From NCBI GenBank assembly GCA_964017145.1, contig OZ024841.1, positions 3,596,001 through 3,660,000 on the forward strand: a stretch of DNA of 64,000 nucleotides, in the 5' to 3' direction. Under the pieces are notes generated by a model. The model saw only the letters and a list, made by a program, of their open reading frames with translations. It searched no databases and was not told where the DNA came from. A program made the translations under genes and the position numbers. This DNA is from Agrocybe praecox (Eukaryota; Basidiomycota; Agaricomycetes; Agaricales; Agrocybaceae). Positions 10,314 through 23,300 of this stretch are shown piece after piece (position 1 is the first letter of the stretch; every line of letters begins with the position of its first letter).

Positions 10314-13113
10314 ATGGCGAACGAATGTAATATATATACCGAGGATGCCAAATTTTCTCATCCTCCAACATCATCTGTTTATCGTCGTCGTCGTCACCCT
10401 ATGCACCTATGTCACCCATCTAGTACCTATGCCTATGCCCGAACCATGCCCACATAACCGCACACGCATATCCACACTCACATTCTCAAACTCCTACAGC
10501 GTCGAACACGCACACCTACACACACCCTTAACAATCGCCATACCTATCCCACCTTATAACAAACACGGAGAGTTGCGTGCGCTGCCACGTCACATTCCAT
10601 ACTGACTCATTCATAACATCGGACTGTTTGACTCCTTGGGTATTCGATGATGTTGCCTCCGGGATTTAATCGACATACGAAGGAATATGGATTGGCGAAA
10701 AAAAATCTAGCATGTCCCGGTCGGGAAAGGAGGAGGATGGGGTTAGAAGTAAAAGGAAATTTTAAATATAAATATAAAAATTGTCGGAGCTAGGAAGGAT
10801 AGGTGATACGGGGCGGTGGATAGGATGGTTGGTGATTGCGGCTGTGGTTGGGAAGCAGGGGAAGAAGAGCGAGTTTTTTGTTTGTCAAAATGCCTTTTAC
10901 GATGCGCCTGATCTCGGTACTTTCGATATCTGTGGCCAGATTTCTGTTTTCCAATATCTGTATTTCTGTATTTACGTTTCTTTCTCTTCTCTTCGCTTTC
11001 TCCTTTTATTTCCATGATAACTTTCTTGTGGACCTCACTGTCTGTTTTCGATTTCGATTTCTTTTTCTCCCCTTCCTCTCCTCCAAAATTTTTATCCATG
11101 TCCGTACTGTAGTTCGGACTTTGCTTTTTCTCGTTCTTTTTTCTTCCTTTTTTCCTCTCTTATATGTTCTATCTATTTCTTCTCGTGTTATCCACCATAT
11201 ACTCGGGTGGATGGCTTTCATCTTCTGTTTCCTCTTCTTAATACTTCTTTTACTTTCGATCGTCGGCCATTATTCCAATACAATGTCTTTCTGCATATGA
11301 TATATAGCGTGAAAGCGTGTCTTGTACATTAGTAAATAGGTACGTATCAAGCGATATATAGACTGGAACTGGTAAGAAAAAAGCAACAATGGAGCAAAAC
11401 GATTGATGCGGATGCGGATGTACAAGAACGAGGACTGGGGAGGAAAGCAAAAAGAAAAAACCTGAGGAAAGTGTGAATAGGTGCGGTCGGGAGAAGAGAT
11501 ACAAAGAGGAGAGGCGAATGGGAGAGAAATTATCGAAGAAGAGAGGGAAGACAAGTCGTAAGTAAATCCACAATGGGTGGGGGAAAAATAGGAGGGTGTT
11601 CTGGTGAACGTGGGCCCACAGGTACCGCAAATGGGAAGGGATTGGTCGAGGTGAGTGCAAGGCGCAAGTATATCCTGAGTGCGACAGCAGAGCGTTCGGG
11701 AGAACGTTGACCACAGACGGAGCGAGAACGACGAGTGGGGTGAACACAAAAGTAAAGGGCCAACGAGAAAAACAGGCGAGGCGAGAGGAGATAGAATAAA
11801 GAAGGTAAACACTGCGTCACAGAATGGAGAGGGAGGGGAGTTATTTATGAAAGTAAACAAGGGAGGGAGAGAGGGAGGCAAGAGGCAGAAGGAAGGTAGT
11901 ATGGCAATGAATAGAGAAGCGAAGCCATGCATATGACAGCCGACAGATGGGGGTGTGAACAAAGAATACAAGCTGACATCGAGAGATGGGACGCTGAGAG
12001 TCAGAGAAAGGTGAAGAGGGAAGGTGACAAAACGAACGCGGGGAAAAGTGAGAGGGAAAGGATGACGGATGGGAGGAGATTAGTGGATGGGAATCATGAA
12101 CGTGACAGAAGGTGCCATTGAACGACAACGACGAGCAATGCACGCGAAAAACACTATAGTCTACGATCCTGAATGAAGGAAGAGGAGGAAAACGAGGGAG
12201 AAGGGAAGTAGGTGTCTTGGTACCGGAAGTCGGACACTTATGTAATTGAGGTGGGTGGAAGAATATCCTGAACGCAAAAAATGGATAGAGAAACAGAGGA
12301 ATAATGTATTGAAATATTGACTGGCGACCAGAGACCGAGCAAAAGTGGGGCGAACACTCGAATAAGCTGTGTTCGTCAGTCATCTCTGTTTGCAAAGGGA
12401 AGTATATATGTTTATTAAATAATATGAGGAAATAGGAAACCATAAATCCGTGTGACTGGATAAATGGGGGGGTTGCGGAAGTCCAGGCGGTGGCGTGCAG
12501 AAAAGGCACGTGGGAGATATCACGTGACTGATCGAGGACGCGTCCCAAACGACTCGACTCAAAGAGAGCGCGTCATTGGGAGCCATCCGCCAAGGACTTG
12601 AATGTTTGGGATGCCCCAGGCGAACCGGTGCGGCTGCCCAGTGGCTGTACCAAACACTGAAGAGGAGAGGTGGGTGGGAGCGAAAAAAGACCCGAGAGTA
12701 GCGAGAGAGCGATTTCAAAGACGAGCAGGGATTTTTTCGCACTCGAGGAGCAGGAAAGAGCGACGAGAAGAGAAGAAAATTCGAGGTTGGATATTTATTG
12801 CTAGATTAAAGATGTTAGGGGTGCTAATAAAGATCCGAAGGAGCGACCCAAGAAGGGCGTCGATCTTCCTTCCTGGACATCTTATCCTAAGATAAGAGGC
12901 CCTTCGGGCCCCTTATCGCGGAATATGAAACCGAACGGAACCGAGGGGAGGAACGAACAGGGGTGATCCGACGCAAAGCACAACACCCTTACAGGCCTTG
13001 ACGCGGACGGCAACAATGAATTAAAATTAAAGTGGATCTAGAAACACAACGACCACCAACGTTGAACGAATTGAATGAAAAAGACAAACACAAATTCACC
13101 GAAACATGTTTTT
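10314..13113. other. non-coding right arm of unit A
   Basis: Positions 10,314-11,300 are CT-rich and collinear with 52,365-53,400. Positions 11,300-12,370 are AG-rich and collinear with 53,400-54,700. Positions ~12,370-13,020 are unit-A specific, with ordinary base composition, an aataaaca-type signal on the minus strand near 12,410, and no recognised product. Nothing here supports a protein gene. Confidence 0.5.
12881..12917. other. overlapping alternative hairpins with UUCG-type loop
   Basis: CTTATC-CTAA-GATAAG (12,881-12,896) overlaps a 12-bp stem GATAAGAGGCCC / GGGCCCCTTATC (12,891-12,917) with one mismatch and a TTC/TTCG loop. The central GATAAG can pair left or right, so the two structures exclude each other. 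It lies in the unit-A-specific insert. GC-rich palindromes of this kind are common in fungal mitochondrial DNA, so a nuclear copy of mitochondrial sequence is one possible origin. Confidence 0.45.
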
Positions 13114-15515
13114 GATCCGAACCCTAACCCGATATCCCATCGCGTATGTTCGTATTCCGACCATAAGTTTGTCCTTCCTCTCCGTCGAATGTTTTTTAGA
13201 CCTTTTCTTCACGTTTCGATCTTAAAAATATTGATTTGTGTGCAACACGAGTCGAGCTGTTAAACGTACGCGTAAGGTCTCATTGGAGGAAGGAACCATC
13301 AGAGGACCTACAAGGGATGTACGCACGGTCCGTCTATGGTTTTGCGGTACGTGTCTTGTATCGTTCTCTGTTCGCTGATTGGTTTCAAATGATAGACACT
13401 CCAACCCCTGCACCGTCCTGACCTTTATCTCGTCTATCTTTTCCCCGTCGCTCAAACTTTCGTCTCTTGTGCCCATTTCCTCTTACTCCTGTCTTTTCCG
13501 TAAATCATTCACTCCCCTGACTCCCTGCCGGTCGCTCTCCTGTGTACCGTCCTTTGAGCTCTCAGTATAATTTCTGCAATTGAAAAGCTGAACGGTAAAG
13601 TCGAGTTGTTCGAGAAGAGGTGTTGGAAATAATTGGAGGACGCACATGAACCGAACCGAACGGAATCGAATACTCTTAGCGACTTACGGTCTGTATTCTG
13701 TGGCTTTGTGTACTGGGGGGGTCTTGCTCGTCGACTATGCTGTCACTCACTGCTGGTACTCTGTTTTACAGCTCATCCTAGCTTCTCCTCGACTATTCCT
13801 TTTTCTCTCTCTTGTTCCCTCCTTTGGCCATCATGGCAGTAGCGATCAGAAACAGACTAATACACGCTCGAAGCACACTGACTTGGATTAACGCGATGCT
13901 TTTGTTGATTGAACATTTTATATTACCTTCTTCTCAGTCGCGTTATCTCCCTTTTTCGCGCGTTTCACATCTTCCTCTTTACTTCCTTTCTCCTTGCTTT
14001 CTTTTTCTGCATCTTCCCCTCTTCCTTCCCGTCCTCACTTCAAGTCAGTCAACATCCCCTCATCAACGATCCATCGAAGGTGGCTTGACCTGACTTGAAT
14101 TGGGGTCATACAGGAGATATGGATCATTGACATTGTCGATTACATATGACTATACAATAATATGCGGCGTGTTCAATGGATAAGGACTAGAAACTATGTA
14201 ACGAGCGAGAAAATGACGAAGAACCCAAGCGTGCTAACGCTGGCGAACGAAACACACGAGCGACAAACACTTAGGAAACGAACGAAGGGACATGGACATA
14301 CCGCAGGAGAATGGACACCACAACGAAGGGAATGGAGGGATGGAGGAGGACAAGAGAAGAAAGTCTGAGGGGGTTACCGGTTAGGGTTGGAGATGGGAGT
14401 GATAAAACAACCGCGGGGAAGGAAGCAAACAACACTATACAGCGAGGGATGTACGCACTGGGTGGGTCTATAGTTTTCCGATACGTGTCGTCCGTCGCTC
14501 TCTCCGCATTGATTGGTTTCGAATGATAGGTTTGGTGCTCCCTCCCCTGTCCTTTCCTCTCCTTTTCACGTCTTTCCATCTCCTCCGCATTTCCCGTCGC
14601 TCAAAAGTTTGTCTCATGCGCCGACTCCCTCTTACTGGTGTCTTTTTTCATTTCATCAATCGTTCACCTCCTTTCCATGCTGTTCGCTCACCTGCCTACA
14701 GTAACATCAAAATACGGTGTCAGTCGAAGACGTAGTAGCCGTCATGCTCTCGTATGACGCGCATGAAACAGAACAGAATGTACCGAACAGAATGGAAGGA
14801 AATGCTGTTAACGACTTACTGCGCGCACGCAGAGGGAGAATGTGTACCGGTCGCGTGAGCACTCCTCGTTACTCACTTTTTGTACTTCGTCCTTGTTTCT
14901 CCTCCACAATCGACTAGACCCTTCTCATTGACAAGATCAACCGGAAGCAGGAAAATACACGCCGCTGTTCGGGAGGATGGCTTCGTTTCGTCAGAAACCC
15001 TTTCTTTTGTTCTAGTTGCCCGTTCCTCTTGGTCTGCCTGCCTATTTCCCTTGCTCTGTCCATGCTGCATCCCCCTATCCTCTGACCTCTCTACGCCACT
15101 CGATATCGACATGAACAGTCCATCGAAGGTGACCTACTGTTGTCTATCATCTCGCTTTTTTCTCTCCTTCCGTCTCTGGAGCTCTCAGATCCCAGATCTT
15201 GGCGCAAGTCATCCTTCCCTTTTCGCACATTATTCCATTACGTAACTATCTTTCCCCGTTATTTTCACTTCCATGTCTTCTCCGCTTGCATCCATTTTCC
15301 ATCCTTTCTGTCCTCTAGGTTCCTTCCCCTCACTTGCCTCGTTGTCTTTCTCGTCTTGTTCCTTCTCTCTCTGCTCTCCGCTTCATCTCCCTTTCATGCC
15401 TTTGCTTCTGGTACCTCTTGCGTCGACGACAACGACACAGACCCCGGTATACATACATTAAATTATCTAGGCCTCATCATCGATATAATTGATGATCCGT
15501 TCAAATTCTATCCTG
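13114..15515. other. pyrimidine-rich arm of unit B, internally duplicated
   Basis: No gene recognised. A ~1.1-kb segment occurs twice: a tgtacgcac...gattggtttc...aatgatag pattern at ~13,319 and ~14,451; an acgcacatgaa/acgcgcatgaa...gacttac pattern at ~13,640 and ~14,757; and a catcgaaggtg block at ~14,071 and ~15,121. The arm runs into the NACHT B 3' flank, which is interrupted at 15,515 by the transposon. Confidence 0.55.
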
Positions 15516-15934
15516 TATGATGCGCCGTTTGAACCATAAATAGGCTCCCCCCGATAACTCACCAAGACTTTTTCTGACCTCTCCCGTGTACTGTAGTTCC
15601 TATATAACGATTTTAAAACCTGTAGAATAGTAAATAATGAGTTTTAGAGCAAAAATCCGCATTAAAATCCCCCTATTGGGCGAGCTATTTTAAGAATAAA
15701 CAAATATGATGAGTAGAGACCCAGGCGTAGATGCTATATTGATATACAAGTCTTCAGTAACTCCTGTAAAACGTTTGTTCACAAATGACAGCAATTACCC
15801 ATGTTGGATAAATAATTCATCCACAGACACCTGTGAACTACAGTGTTTAGAATATGGATAAATACTACTAGAACTTATCTATAACCTTCAATAAATAACA
15901 CAGACTTATAATAAGATTAGGTTTCTCACTAGAA

Positions 15935-16175
15935 CAATAAATCAATGTGAATTTATCGATCCCTTGGGTTAACAAATCAACGGTTATTTATCCATCCCTT
16001 GGGTCGAGAAATTCACGCGAATTTATCTATTCCCTGGGTTTATAAATCCGTGTTAAATCTATGCGTATTTATGCATCCCCTGGGTCAATAAATACACGTC
16101 AGTTATTCATTCCATGGATCGATAAATGTACGCTTATTTATCCATCCCTTGGGTTGACAAATTGACACTCAGGAC
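15935..16175. repeat. subterminal palindromic satellite, left array
   Basis: About six degenerate ~38-bp copies of a unit of the form aaataNNcgNNNatttatccatcccttgggtt. Each contains a near-palindrome, ATAAAT...ATTTAT, followed by CCCTTGGG. The orientation is opposite to the array at 17,057-17,440. Confidence 0.7.
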
Positions 16176-16492
16176 TACCCATCCAATCATTAAGATAAAT
16201 TTAGAATGCTACATCCGGCAATGAACTATTTATATGTTCCTTGTACAGTGATGGATAAATGTTGACATTTATCCATCATGAGACTTCAAAGACATAAAAA
16301 CTTGATAATTCCATGAAAATTTGCTTTGAAGATAGCATACTTAGATAGGTAGCTTCGTGTGATGAGAAAAAAAGACCCTTCCAAATGATATAAATATCTC
16401 GCTATTTATCCTCCGAACAAGTAAAAGTCAGAACGGGGCTGAAATGCGCGCATAGCCAAACACAAATTACCATCAAAACTCTAACCATCATC

Positions 16493-16985
16493 ATGGACCG
16501 CCCGCAATTGTACCTTACTGATGAAGAAAAAGCTGCGGCTAATCAAGCCGAAACTAAACGGCATTGTGACAAGTGCGTACCGAATCTTCCCTTCATTGAT
16601 TCAGAAAGACTAAAATTGTTACAGATTTTACTTGTTAGGTGCCAAAGAGTGCGCACGGAGGCCAGATCACTTTCGCCATCTGTCCACTCTCATTTCTTAA
16701 TTTCATTTCTAATTCTTATAATACTCAAGCTACATCATCAAGTCTGGTCAAAAAAGGAGTACCCATCCCGCTATTGCAAGCCGAAGAAAAGGAGAACAAT
16801 AAATATAGCTGGGCTTGAAATGGTGGGCAGACAGTGACAACACATTGTGGTTGAGTGCTGTGGAAAATATAACCTGCCTTGAGAAGATGGCCAGAAACAA
16901 TGAGGCTACACTAACTGGATCTGGTAAGCAGAAAGCAAATGAAGCACTCGCACCAAATGGGAGGGCAAAGAAAGCAAAAGCGTAA
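16493..16985 (+). pseudogene. decayed small Plavaka-associated gene
   Basis: It begins with MDRPQLYLTDEEKAAANQAE (16,493), a charged N-terminus of the kind found in small proteins beside Plavaka transposases (recalled, not searched). A plausible intron follows at gtgcgtacc...ttgttag. Near 16,805 the frame of NNKYSWA hits TGA, while the +1 frame resumes with LKWWADSDNTLWLSAVEN and runs to a stop at ~16,985. This suggests a one-base frameshift. It lies between the two satellite arrays. Confidence 0.45.
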
Positions 16986-17056
16986 ACATGAAACATCTTA
17001 GTCAGCAGGGGCCAGTCATTGACATAAGGATCAGAGAAAACATAAAGACAAAAGGG

Positions 17057-17440
17057 TTTGGATAAATTCGCGTCAATTTATCGATCCAGGGAATGAATAA
17101 ATACACGTCAATTTATCAACCCAAGGGATGGATAAATTGACGTGGATTTATCGTCCCAAGCGATTAATAATTTGCATGGATTTATTGGACGGTGGATAAA
17201 TTTGCATGGATTTATTGATCCAAGGGATGGATCAACGCGCATCAATTTATTGATCCAAGAGATGGATAAATACACGTCAATTTATCAACCCAGGGGAAGA
17301 ATAAATACGTGTGGATTTATTGTCCCAAGGGATGGATAAGTTCCCATGGTTTAATCGTCCCAAGTTATGGATAAATGTGCATGGATTTATCGTCCCTGGG
17401 AATAGATAAATAGACGTGGATTTATTGACCATCAGTAAGA
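17057..17440. repeat. subterminal palindromic satellite, second array
   Basis: About ten ~38-bp copies of a GGATAAATNNACGTNNATTTATC unit followed by NNCCCAAGGGAT. They run in reverse orientation to the 15,935-16,175 array. One further isolated copy sits at ~24,948-24,975 on the far side of the genes. The core is itself an inverted repeat, as expected for a dimeric DNA-binding site. Confidence 0.7.
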
Positions 17441-17685
17441 TGACAGGTTCGTAGGCGTGCTTGACCAAGGTCTACGAGCACGCCAATTACTGTCAAGTGT
17501 GTCGAACACGCCAATTTATTTGACTTGCCCAAAAAAAGATGTCGGATTCTAGAGTGATGCCAACAACACCAAATCACGCCAATTACATTTGAAATGGCCG
17601 ACAGCTAAGAACTTGGAAAATTTTGTAGACATTGGCAAGGATACATATTAATTTTGTAGTATCGTAGTAGTTAAAATTTTTAAAT
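17441..17685. other. spacer inside the Plavaka-type element
   Basis: AT-rich, non-coding; it contains two cacgccaattac-type repeats (~17,480 and ~17,575) and the 3' flank of the minus-strand accessory gene. Confidence 0.4.
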
Positions 17686-20112
17686 CTATATATCAATCAT
17701 GGTACGGGGATCAGGGGACTCGTTCATATCGTCTCCGGTTGTGCCACCTGGCATGAGGGATTCGGTTTTGATGCCTTGTGCCGTCAATCGCACATTCACT
17801 TCTTCCAGTATTTCCTCCCAATCTTCGTCTCCAAGCTTCTTGGCCAACAATGTCCAAGCATGAGCTCGTGGCCCCCACTCTGCGCCAAAAGGTGGGACTG
17901 GTTTTTTGCGCCCGTCCGGTTTTTTCAAGGTCGTTGGGTCTGCACCTGTTCCCCATAGGGTTAGAGCTCGTTCGAGCTGTCCAAAAATATTCAATACAAT
18001 CTCAAACATCGTCAATTGGTATAAAAGACTCACAGCTGCTGTACAGAGACCCAGTGCGCCAATCGGATGTCCGTATGACCGTGGCGAATTTCGTGTTTTC
18101 TTAGCTATATGAAAAGCGAATAGGTCAAGAATTAACTCTGACCTGAATCCTCGCCTTTCTCTCTGACGAATATACACATGGTCAGTAATTATATGATAAT
18201 AGGTTCGGAATAGTATACTCACCGGCTGTCCCTCAGGCTCTGCATATATGAAATTAAATGCAGTCAGAGCCCATTTTGAAAACTCTTTGATGTCTTCGGT
18301 GTCGTATTTATTCGTGTTAAAGAAATTTTCGACGTGAACCATGGCTGTGCTCCCAATGGAGCTACGCCAATCAATGAGAATGTCACCAGCCTGCCATGAG
18401 TTGCGATTCGCAAACGGTGAGAAACACATGATCATTTGATGGAAAAACGCACCACTGATATGATAATTGTCACACCTTTCTCTATATCATCATGTTCAAT
18501 GCCCATCTCGGGGTACACAACTTCCCATAGCTCCGATATCTGCTCCTCCGAGAGCATGGCATTTGTTAGGTATGGATTCTTGCAGCTGGCGGCCCACGAT
18601 ATCAACAACGGTCGGAAGGTGTTTCTCCACTCCCTTGCATTGGCCACACGTGTTGCATTGGGAAAAGGAAGATTTGCAACACTGTATCTTGGTTGACGAC
18701 CACTAGCACGGGGTTCACCCACCACAGTGCGCTCAACAACTTTGACCGCAGGAGCCTAGAAAATGAACCAAATAGTTACTGTTGAGTGCCGTTGATTGAG
18801 ACTGTTGTATTACTTACCTGACTTTCCGACTTCAACCTAACCATGACCTTGTTTGGTTTGGACTCTCTGACAGCCGCCAGCACCACAGCATCCTCCTCTT
18901 GGTCAAATTCTCCCTCTTCGAGAGGTTCACGAGTGCTTTTTGGAGCTGGTCGGGGAGCTGCTGCTTCAAGGTTCCTTTTATTTTCTTCTATTTTCCGTTG
19001 CCAGTTGGGTTTTAGGCCAGCAGGTTCGGTGGTCTTGTTGCGTTTAGCCCTATAGGTGCAGTCCAATGATAATCAGATATTCTGATATTTAAATTCAATA
19101 ACTTACGTTGGGGGTAGAGTGGCCTCGGACATTGCCTGGGACTCCTTCCGTTTGACCGCCGCTGCACCACTGATGGGTTTGAGTGCGCGCAAGTCTTGCA
19201 CTTGTGTACGAAAGAATCCACGCTCTGGTTTTTCCGGCTATTAAATGAAGATGAGAAGCTAAGAAGAATGTTACGGTAAACTTTGAAGTAAGTGTATGAC
19301 GCACCTTGGATTTTGAGGTATTAACCCTTTTCTTAGACTGATAGTTTTCCTGTTCAACATCTTCCTCGTACTCCGATTCGTCCATCTGAAAGTCGTTGTC
19401 ACCTTGATCAGAGATGTCCTCATCAAGTTCCCCCGTCTCCTCGTCACCATCATTCCCACTAGTTGTGCTCCAGGATGTGTCTTGAAGCTGTAAGCCCTCG
19501 CTATCCGCAGCCGACTCACTGTCGAGAGTTGATTCAGCAGGCACATCAAATACATCTGAGGTGTCTTCATCGCTGGCCGGTGCGTGAGTGTTATCCCATT
19601 CTGATGCAGATTGGAAGTCCTAAAAATTTTTCTCTGAACAGCGGCAGTCAAACAAAGAAGAGACTTGATCATACCTGCTCGGTAAGTCCATTTTCCTCTG
19701 CTAGCTGCAGGTCAGGACGCGTTGCCTGCTTTTCTAAAATTTTGTCTCTTTTCAGGAGTTTATCTTCTATGCGAGCAACAGCACGTTTCCGGTTGTCCTC
19801 GTCTGCCTTTTGTTGCTGTTGGATAGCAGCTGCCTGGGCCGCTACTTTTTGTTCGTCAATCTTGATCTGCTCTGCTGTACGTCTCTGTCGGGGTACCATT
19901 GCCTGAGTGTCTGCATTGCTGTTATTACCAGCAGCGCGCCTTGGGCGCGAAGGTCGTGGCTCAGGTTTAGCAATGCCTGCATTCTCAGCAGTCAATTCTT
20001 CTCTGCCTAAATTTGCAGCACGACTCGACCCATGGCTGCCCCGACCTCGGCCACGACCCCGGCCATGACCTCGACCTCGTGTAACTTGGGACCCTGGTGT
20101 ACTCGAAGACAT
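17686..20112 (-). CDS. acidic accessory protein of the Plavaka-type element
   Basis: Function unknown. Eight exons, complement(17686-17976, 18034-18162, 18223-18390, 18453-18755, 18818-19049, 19107-19237, 19305-19619, 19675-20112), give 668 aa in one frame. The N-terminus has an RG-rich tract (GRGHGRGRGRGRGS) followed by a Gln/Lys/Arg coiled-coil segment (~75-130). The middle is strongly acidic Asp/Glu/Ser. A basic/charged linker follows. The C-terminal ~270 aa look globular (LISWAASCKNPYL, then WRSSIGSTAMVHV, RGFRSELILDLFAFHI and a GAEWGPRAHAWTLLAKKL segment). This last part resembles a domain seen in uncharacterised Agaricomycete proteins (possibly DUF6532-like; low certainty). It is transcribed divergently from the transposase, with 198 bp between the starts. 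Confidence 0.7.
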
Positions 20113-20310
20113 ATTTCAGAGAGGAAACGGTGTGGCAGATAATAAGTTGTGATGGTGAAAAAGACGGCAGAGGATGACAAAGATTCAAATCCTAGAAAGG
20201 TAAGTCATTAATTTTTTTTGATCACCTTTGCGAAGAACGATCACGAGATTCACACTTTCTAGTCACCATCGCCGTGTACTACTACCTTCTACCGTGTACC
20301 GTTTCTTTCC

Positions 20311-23300
20311 ATGGCTCGCTTGGCGTGTCTCGATCCGCGATGCTCAAAGATCTGCACTAGCCACAAAGGATTAACATATCATATGCGTACAATGCATCAA
20401 AACACAAATGTCATACAACCCGGAGAGCGACTTCGCCCACAATCACCAATTCCAGCAGTGCAGGAGAATGATTTTGGCAATGAAGAGATTGCAGGACCAC
20501 GCTGCTCGCTATCTCCAGTACCGAATCCTCCTAAACAACCGTCCAAAAAATTTCATCCTTTTTTATCAGGTATTTGCCATCGTATTTTTTTTTTGATTAT
20601 TTCCACACTCACATGGAATAGGTACTCCTTGCGACATTGAAGGAAACACACTTCCAGCTGGCACGCCTCCACCTGCTCGACCACCGCTCAGCAACAATCC
20701 ATGGGAACCATACGACAGCGAACTTCAGTTCGAAACTGCCGATTTCCTATACCGCCAGGTTGAGATGTCCGGGGGTAAAATTGACCACCTTTTGGACTTG
20801 TGGGCGAGGTCGCTTGAAAATTCTGGTGAACTTGGACTGTTCGGCTCGCACGAGCAAATGTACAGCACCATCGACTCCACAAAGCACGGTGATGTTCCAT
20901 GGAAGTGCTTCACGACAGGCTATGGGGGAGAAATCTTTTCTGATGGCCCGAGCTGGCAGAAAGAAGAATATGAGGTGTGGTACCGGGATCCTGAAGTAGT
21001 CATTGCGGAGATGCTTGCCAACCCAGACTTCAAAGAGCAATTCGATTATGCTCCTTATGTTGGACTTGATAAGTCAGGCCAACGACATTTATCTGACTTT
21101 ATGTCAGGTAATTATGCTTGGAGACATAGCGTGAGTTTGCTTACTGGTCGTCAGTCAAGTCAACTCTGACTAATGTTATTTAGACTCAAATATACGAAGA
21201 AGATATATCAACGAAGGGTGCAATGTATTGCCCCATCATTCTCGGTAGCGATAAAACAACTGTCTCTGTTGCAACTGGCAACGTTGAGTATCATCCATTA
21301 TACCTATCTATTGGGAATGTGCACAACTCCCTTCGTCGTGCACATCGAAATGCTGTAATACCCATTGCATTTCTGGCCATTCCAAAAGGTGTGATTTCCG
21401 TAGGATTGTGGAGTATAGCATTACTGATAGCGATGTAATCCCAGAAGACCGCAAGTTTGATAATGACACAAGTTTTCGTAAATTCAAGCGGCAGCTATAT
21501 CATGCTTCGCTTGAAGCTGTTCTGCGGAGTCTCAAATCTGGAATGACTATGCCAGCCATTCGTCTTTGTCCCGATGGACATTATCGCCGTGTAATTTATG
21601 ACCTTGCTGCATATATTGCAGATTATCCCGAGCAGGTATACCTTTCGGGGGTTGTCCAGGGATGGTGCCCAAAGTATGGATATTTTTATCATCTAATTTT
21701 TCGCAATTATTCAATATTCTTCACTCCTTAGATGTACTGCATTTTGTAAAGATTTGGACGGGCCAGCGGGCAAACGGTCACAAGTGCATACAGAAGAATT
21801 AGTCGATGTGCTGGACTCGAAGGTTCTATGGGATGAATATGGCATTGACGATGATATCACTGTAAGTTCAACTGTTCGCGCTAGCCTCAACGTAGCTCCT
21901 AACATAAATTCATGGTTTTTAGCCATTCACATACCACTTCCCTCGAGCAGATATACATGAAATGCTCTCTCCAGATCTGTTGCATCAGCTAATCAAAGGA
22001 ACATTCAAGGACCATCTCGTTGCATGGGTCGGCGATTATCTATTTCTCGAACACGGAGAAGCTCGAGCAAATGACATATTGGATGATATTGACCGAAGGT
22101 ATTATCAAAATTTTATGCTATATGTCATGGTTCCAAGCTAATATTGGTGTAGAATCAATGCGTCACCGACATTTCCCGGGCTACGACATTTTTATCACGG
22201 ACGACGCTTCAAGCAGTGGACCGGCGATGATAGTAAAGCATTGATGAAGGTTTATCTGCCGGCCATTGAAGGTCATGTTCCCGATGATATGGTCCGATGT
22301 ATTGCAGCCTTTCTCGATGCTTGCTACATCGCTCGTCGAGCCGATATCACCATGTCCACAATTGGAGAACTAGAAGACGCAATCAAACGATTCCATCATT
22401 ATCGTGAAATATTTCGTACCACTGGTGTTCGCCCTGATGGGTTTTCATTACCGCGTCAGCATTCATTGGTCCATTATATACATCAGATCTTCGAGTTCGG
22501 TGCTCCTGGTGGGTTATGTTCCTCGATTACCGAGTCAAGACACATTACAGCTGTTAAAAGACCCTGGCGCAGGTCCAATCATTATGAGGCACTTGGGCAG
22601 ATGCTGTTGACAAACCAACGGACTGACAAGTTCATGGCAGCTCGTGCTCAATTTGTGGCAGATGGTCTCCTCAATCATACCTATGATCTTCCACCCAAAC
22701 CCGTTTTGCGAAACCTGGATGACAGCGAGAACCCAGATGAAGATCCAGATGTAGACCCTTTGGAAGAGCCGACAGATGAATACGTGGATGGGAATGTTGT
22801 TCTTGCAAGGACCCGAGGTATGTAATACTTCAGTTTGCATTTGAGCCTACAATTGTTGAAATACAGGACAGCGCGCAAAGTTCCTCGCGATTTTAGCGGT
22901 CTAGCCAGATTTTCATCCACCCCCGATCTTTTTGACCTCACCCGGCGATTTCTCTATGACCAACTACATCCTAACCTGTCGTCTGCTGATGTCGAACTGG
23001 AACAATGTCCCGACCCATCAGCTTGTAAGGTTGCGATCTTCAATTCAGCTGTCGCAACCTTTTTCGCACCAAGTGATGAAGCAGGGATACGAGGAATGAA
23101 GAGAGAGCGTATACGGTCAACACGGTCATGGAGGAACACCGGCCCAAGGCGTGATTGTGCCTTTGTGGTTGAAAATCCCAAGAAGAAGGGAATGCGAGCA
23201 CTGCGTGTCGTTCGTGTGAAGTTATTCTTTTCGTTTGCATTCCGTGGTGTCGAGTACCCTTGCGCCTTGGTGGAATGGTTCAAGACAATGGGTTCAGGGC

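Larger units (their letters stand above)
664..13113. repeat. tandem array unit A (~12.4 kb)
   Basis: The unit starts at a GATCCGAACC...CCCG motif (664-681) and ends where the same motif restarts at 13,114. Its order is pyrimidine-rich arm, NACHT gene (minus), purine-rich arm, second motif (7,230), kinase remnant (plus), mixed arm. Collinear sequence recurs in unit C at a nearly constant offset of 41.8-42.1 kb: for example NACHT 2530/44406 and 5107/46983, kinase 7556/49652 and 10313/52364. The blocks at 5,180-5,700 and 47,060-47,560 are almost identical. About 0.65 kb near 12,370-13,020 is present only in this unit. Confidence 0.85.

Noticed and set aside
11250..12548. Minus-strand frames of 165-235 aa
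   Set aside because: They mirror the AG-rich composition of the plus strand, and the corresponding frames in unit C differ in length and phase.
15930..17440. CRISPR-like array because of regular ~38-bp repeats
   Set aside because: Units are diverged and abut without unique spacers, run in two orientations, and sit inside a eukaryotic DNA transposon.
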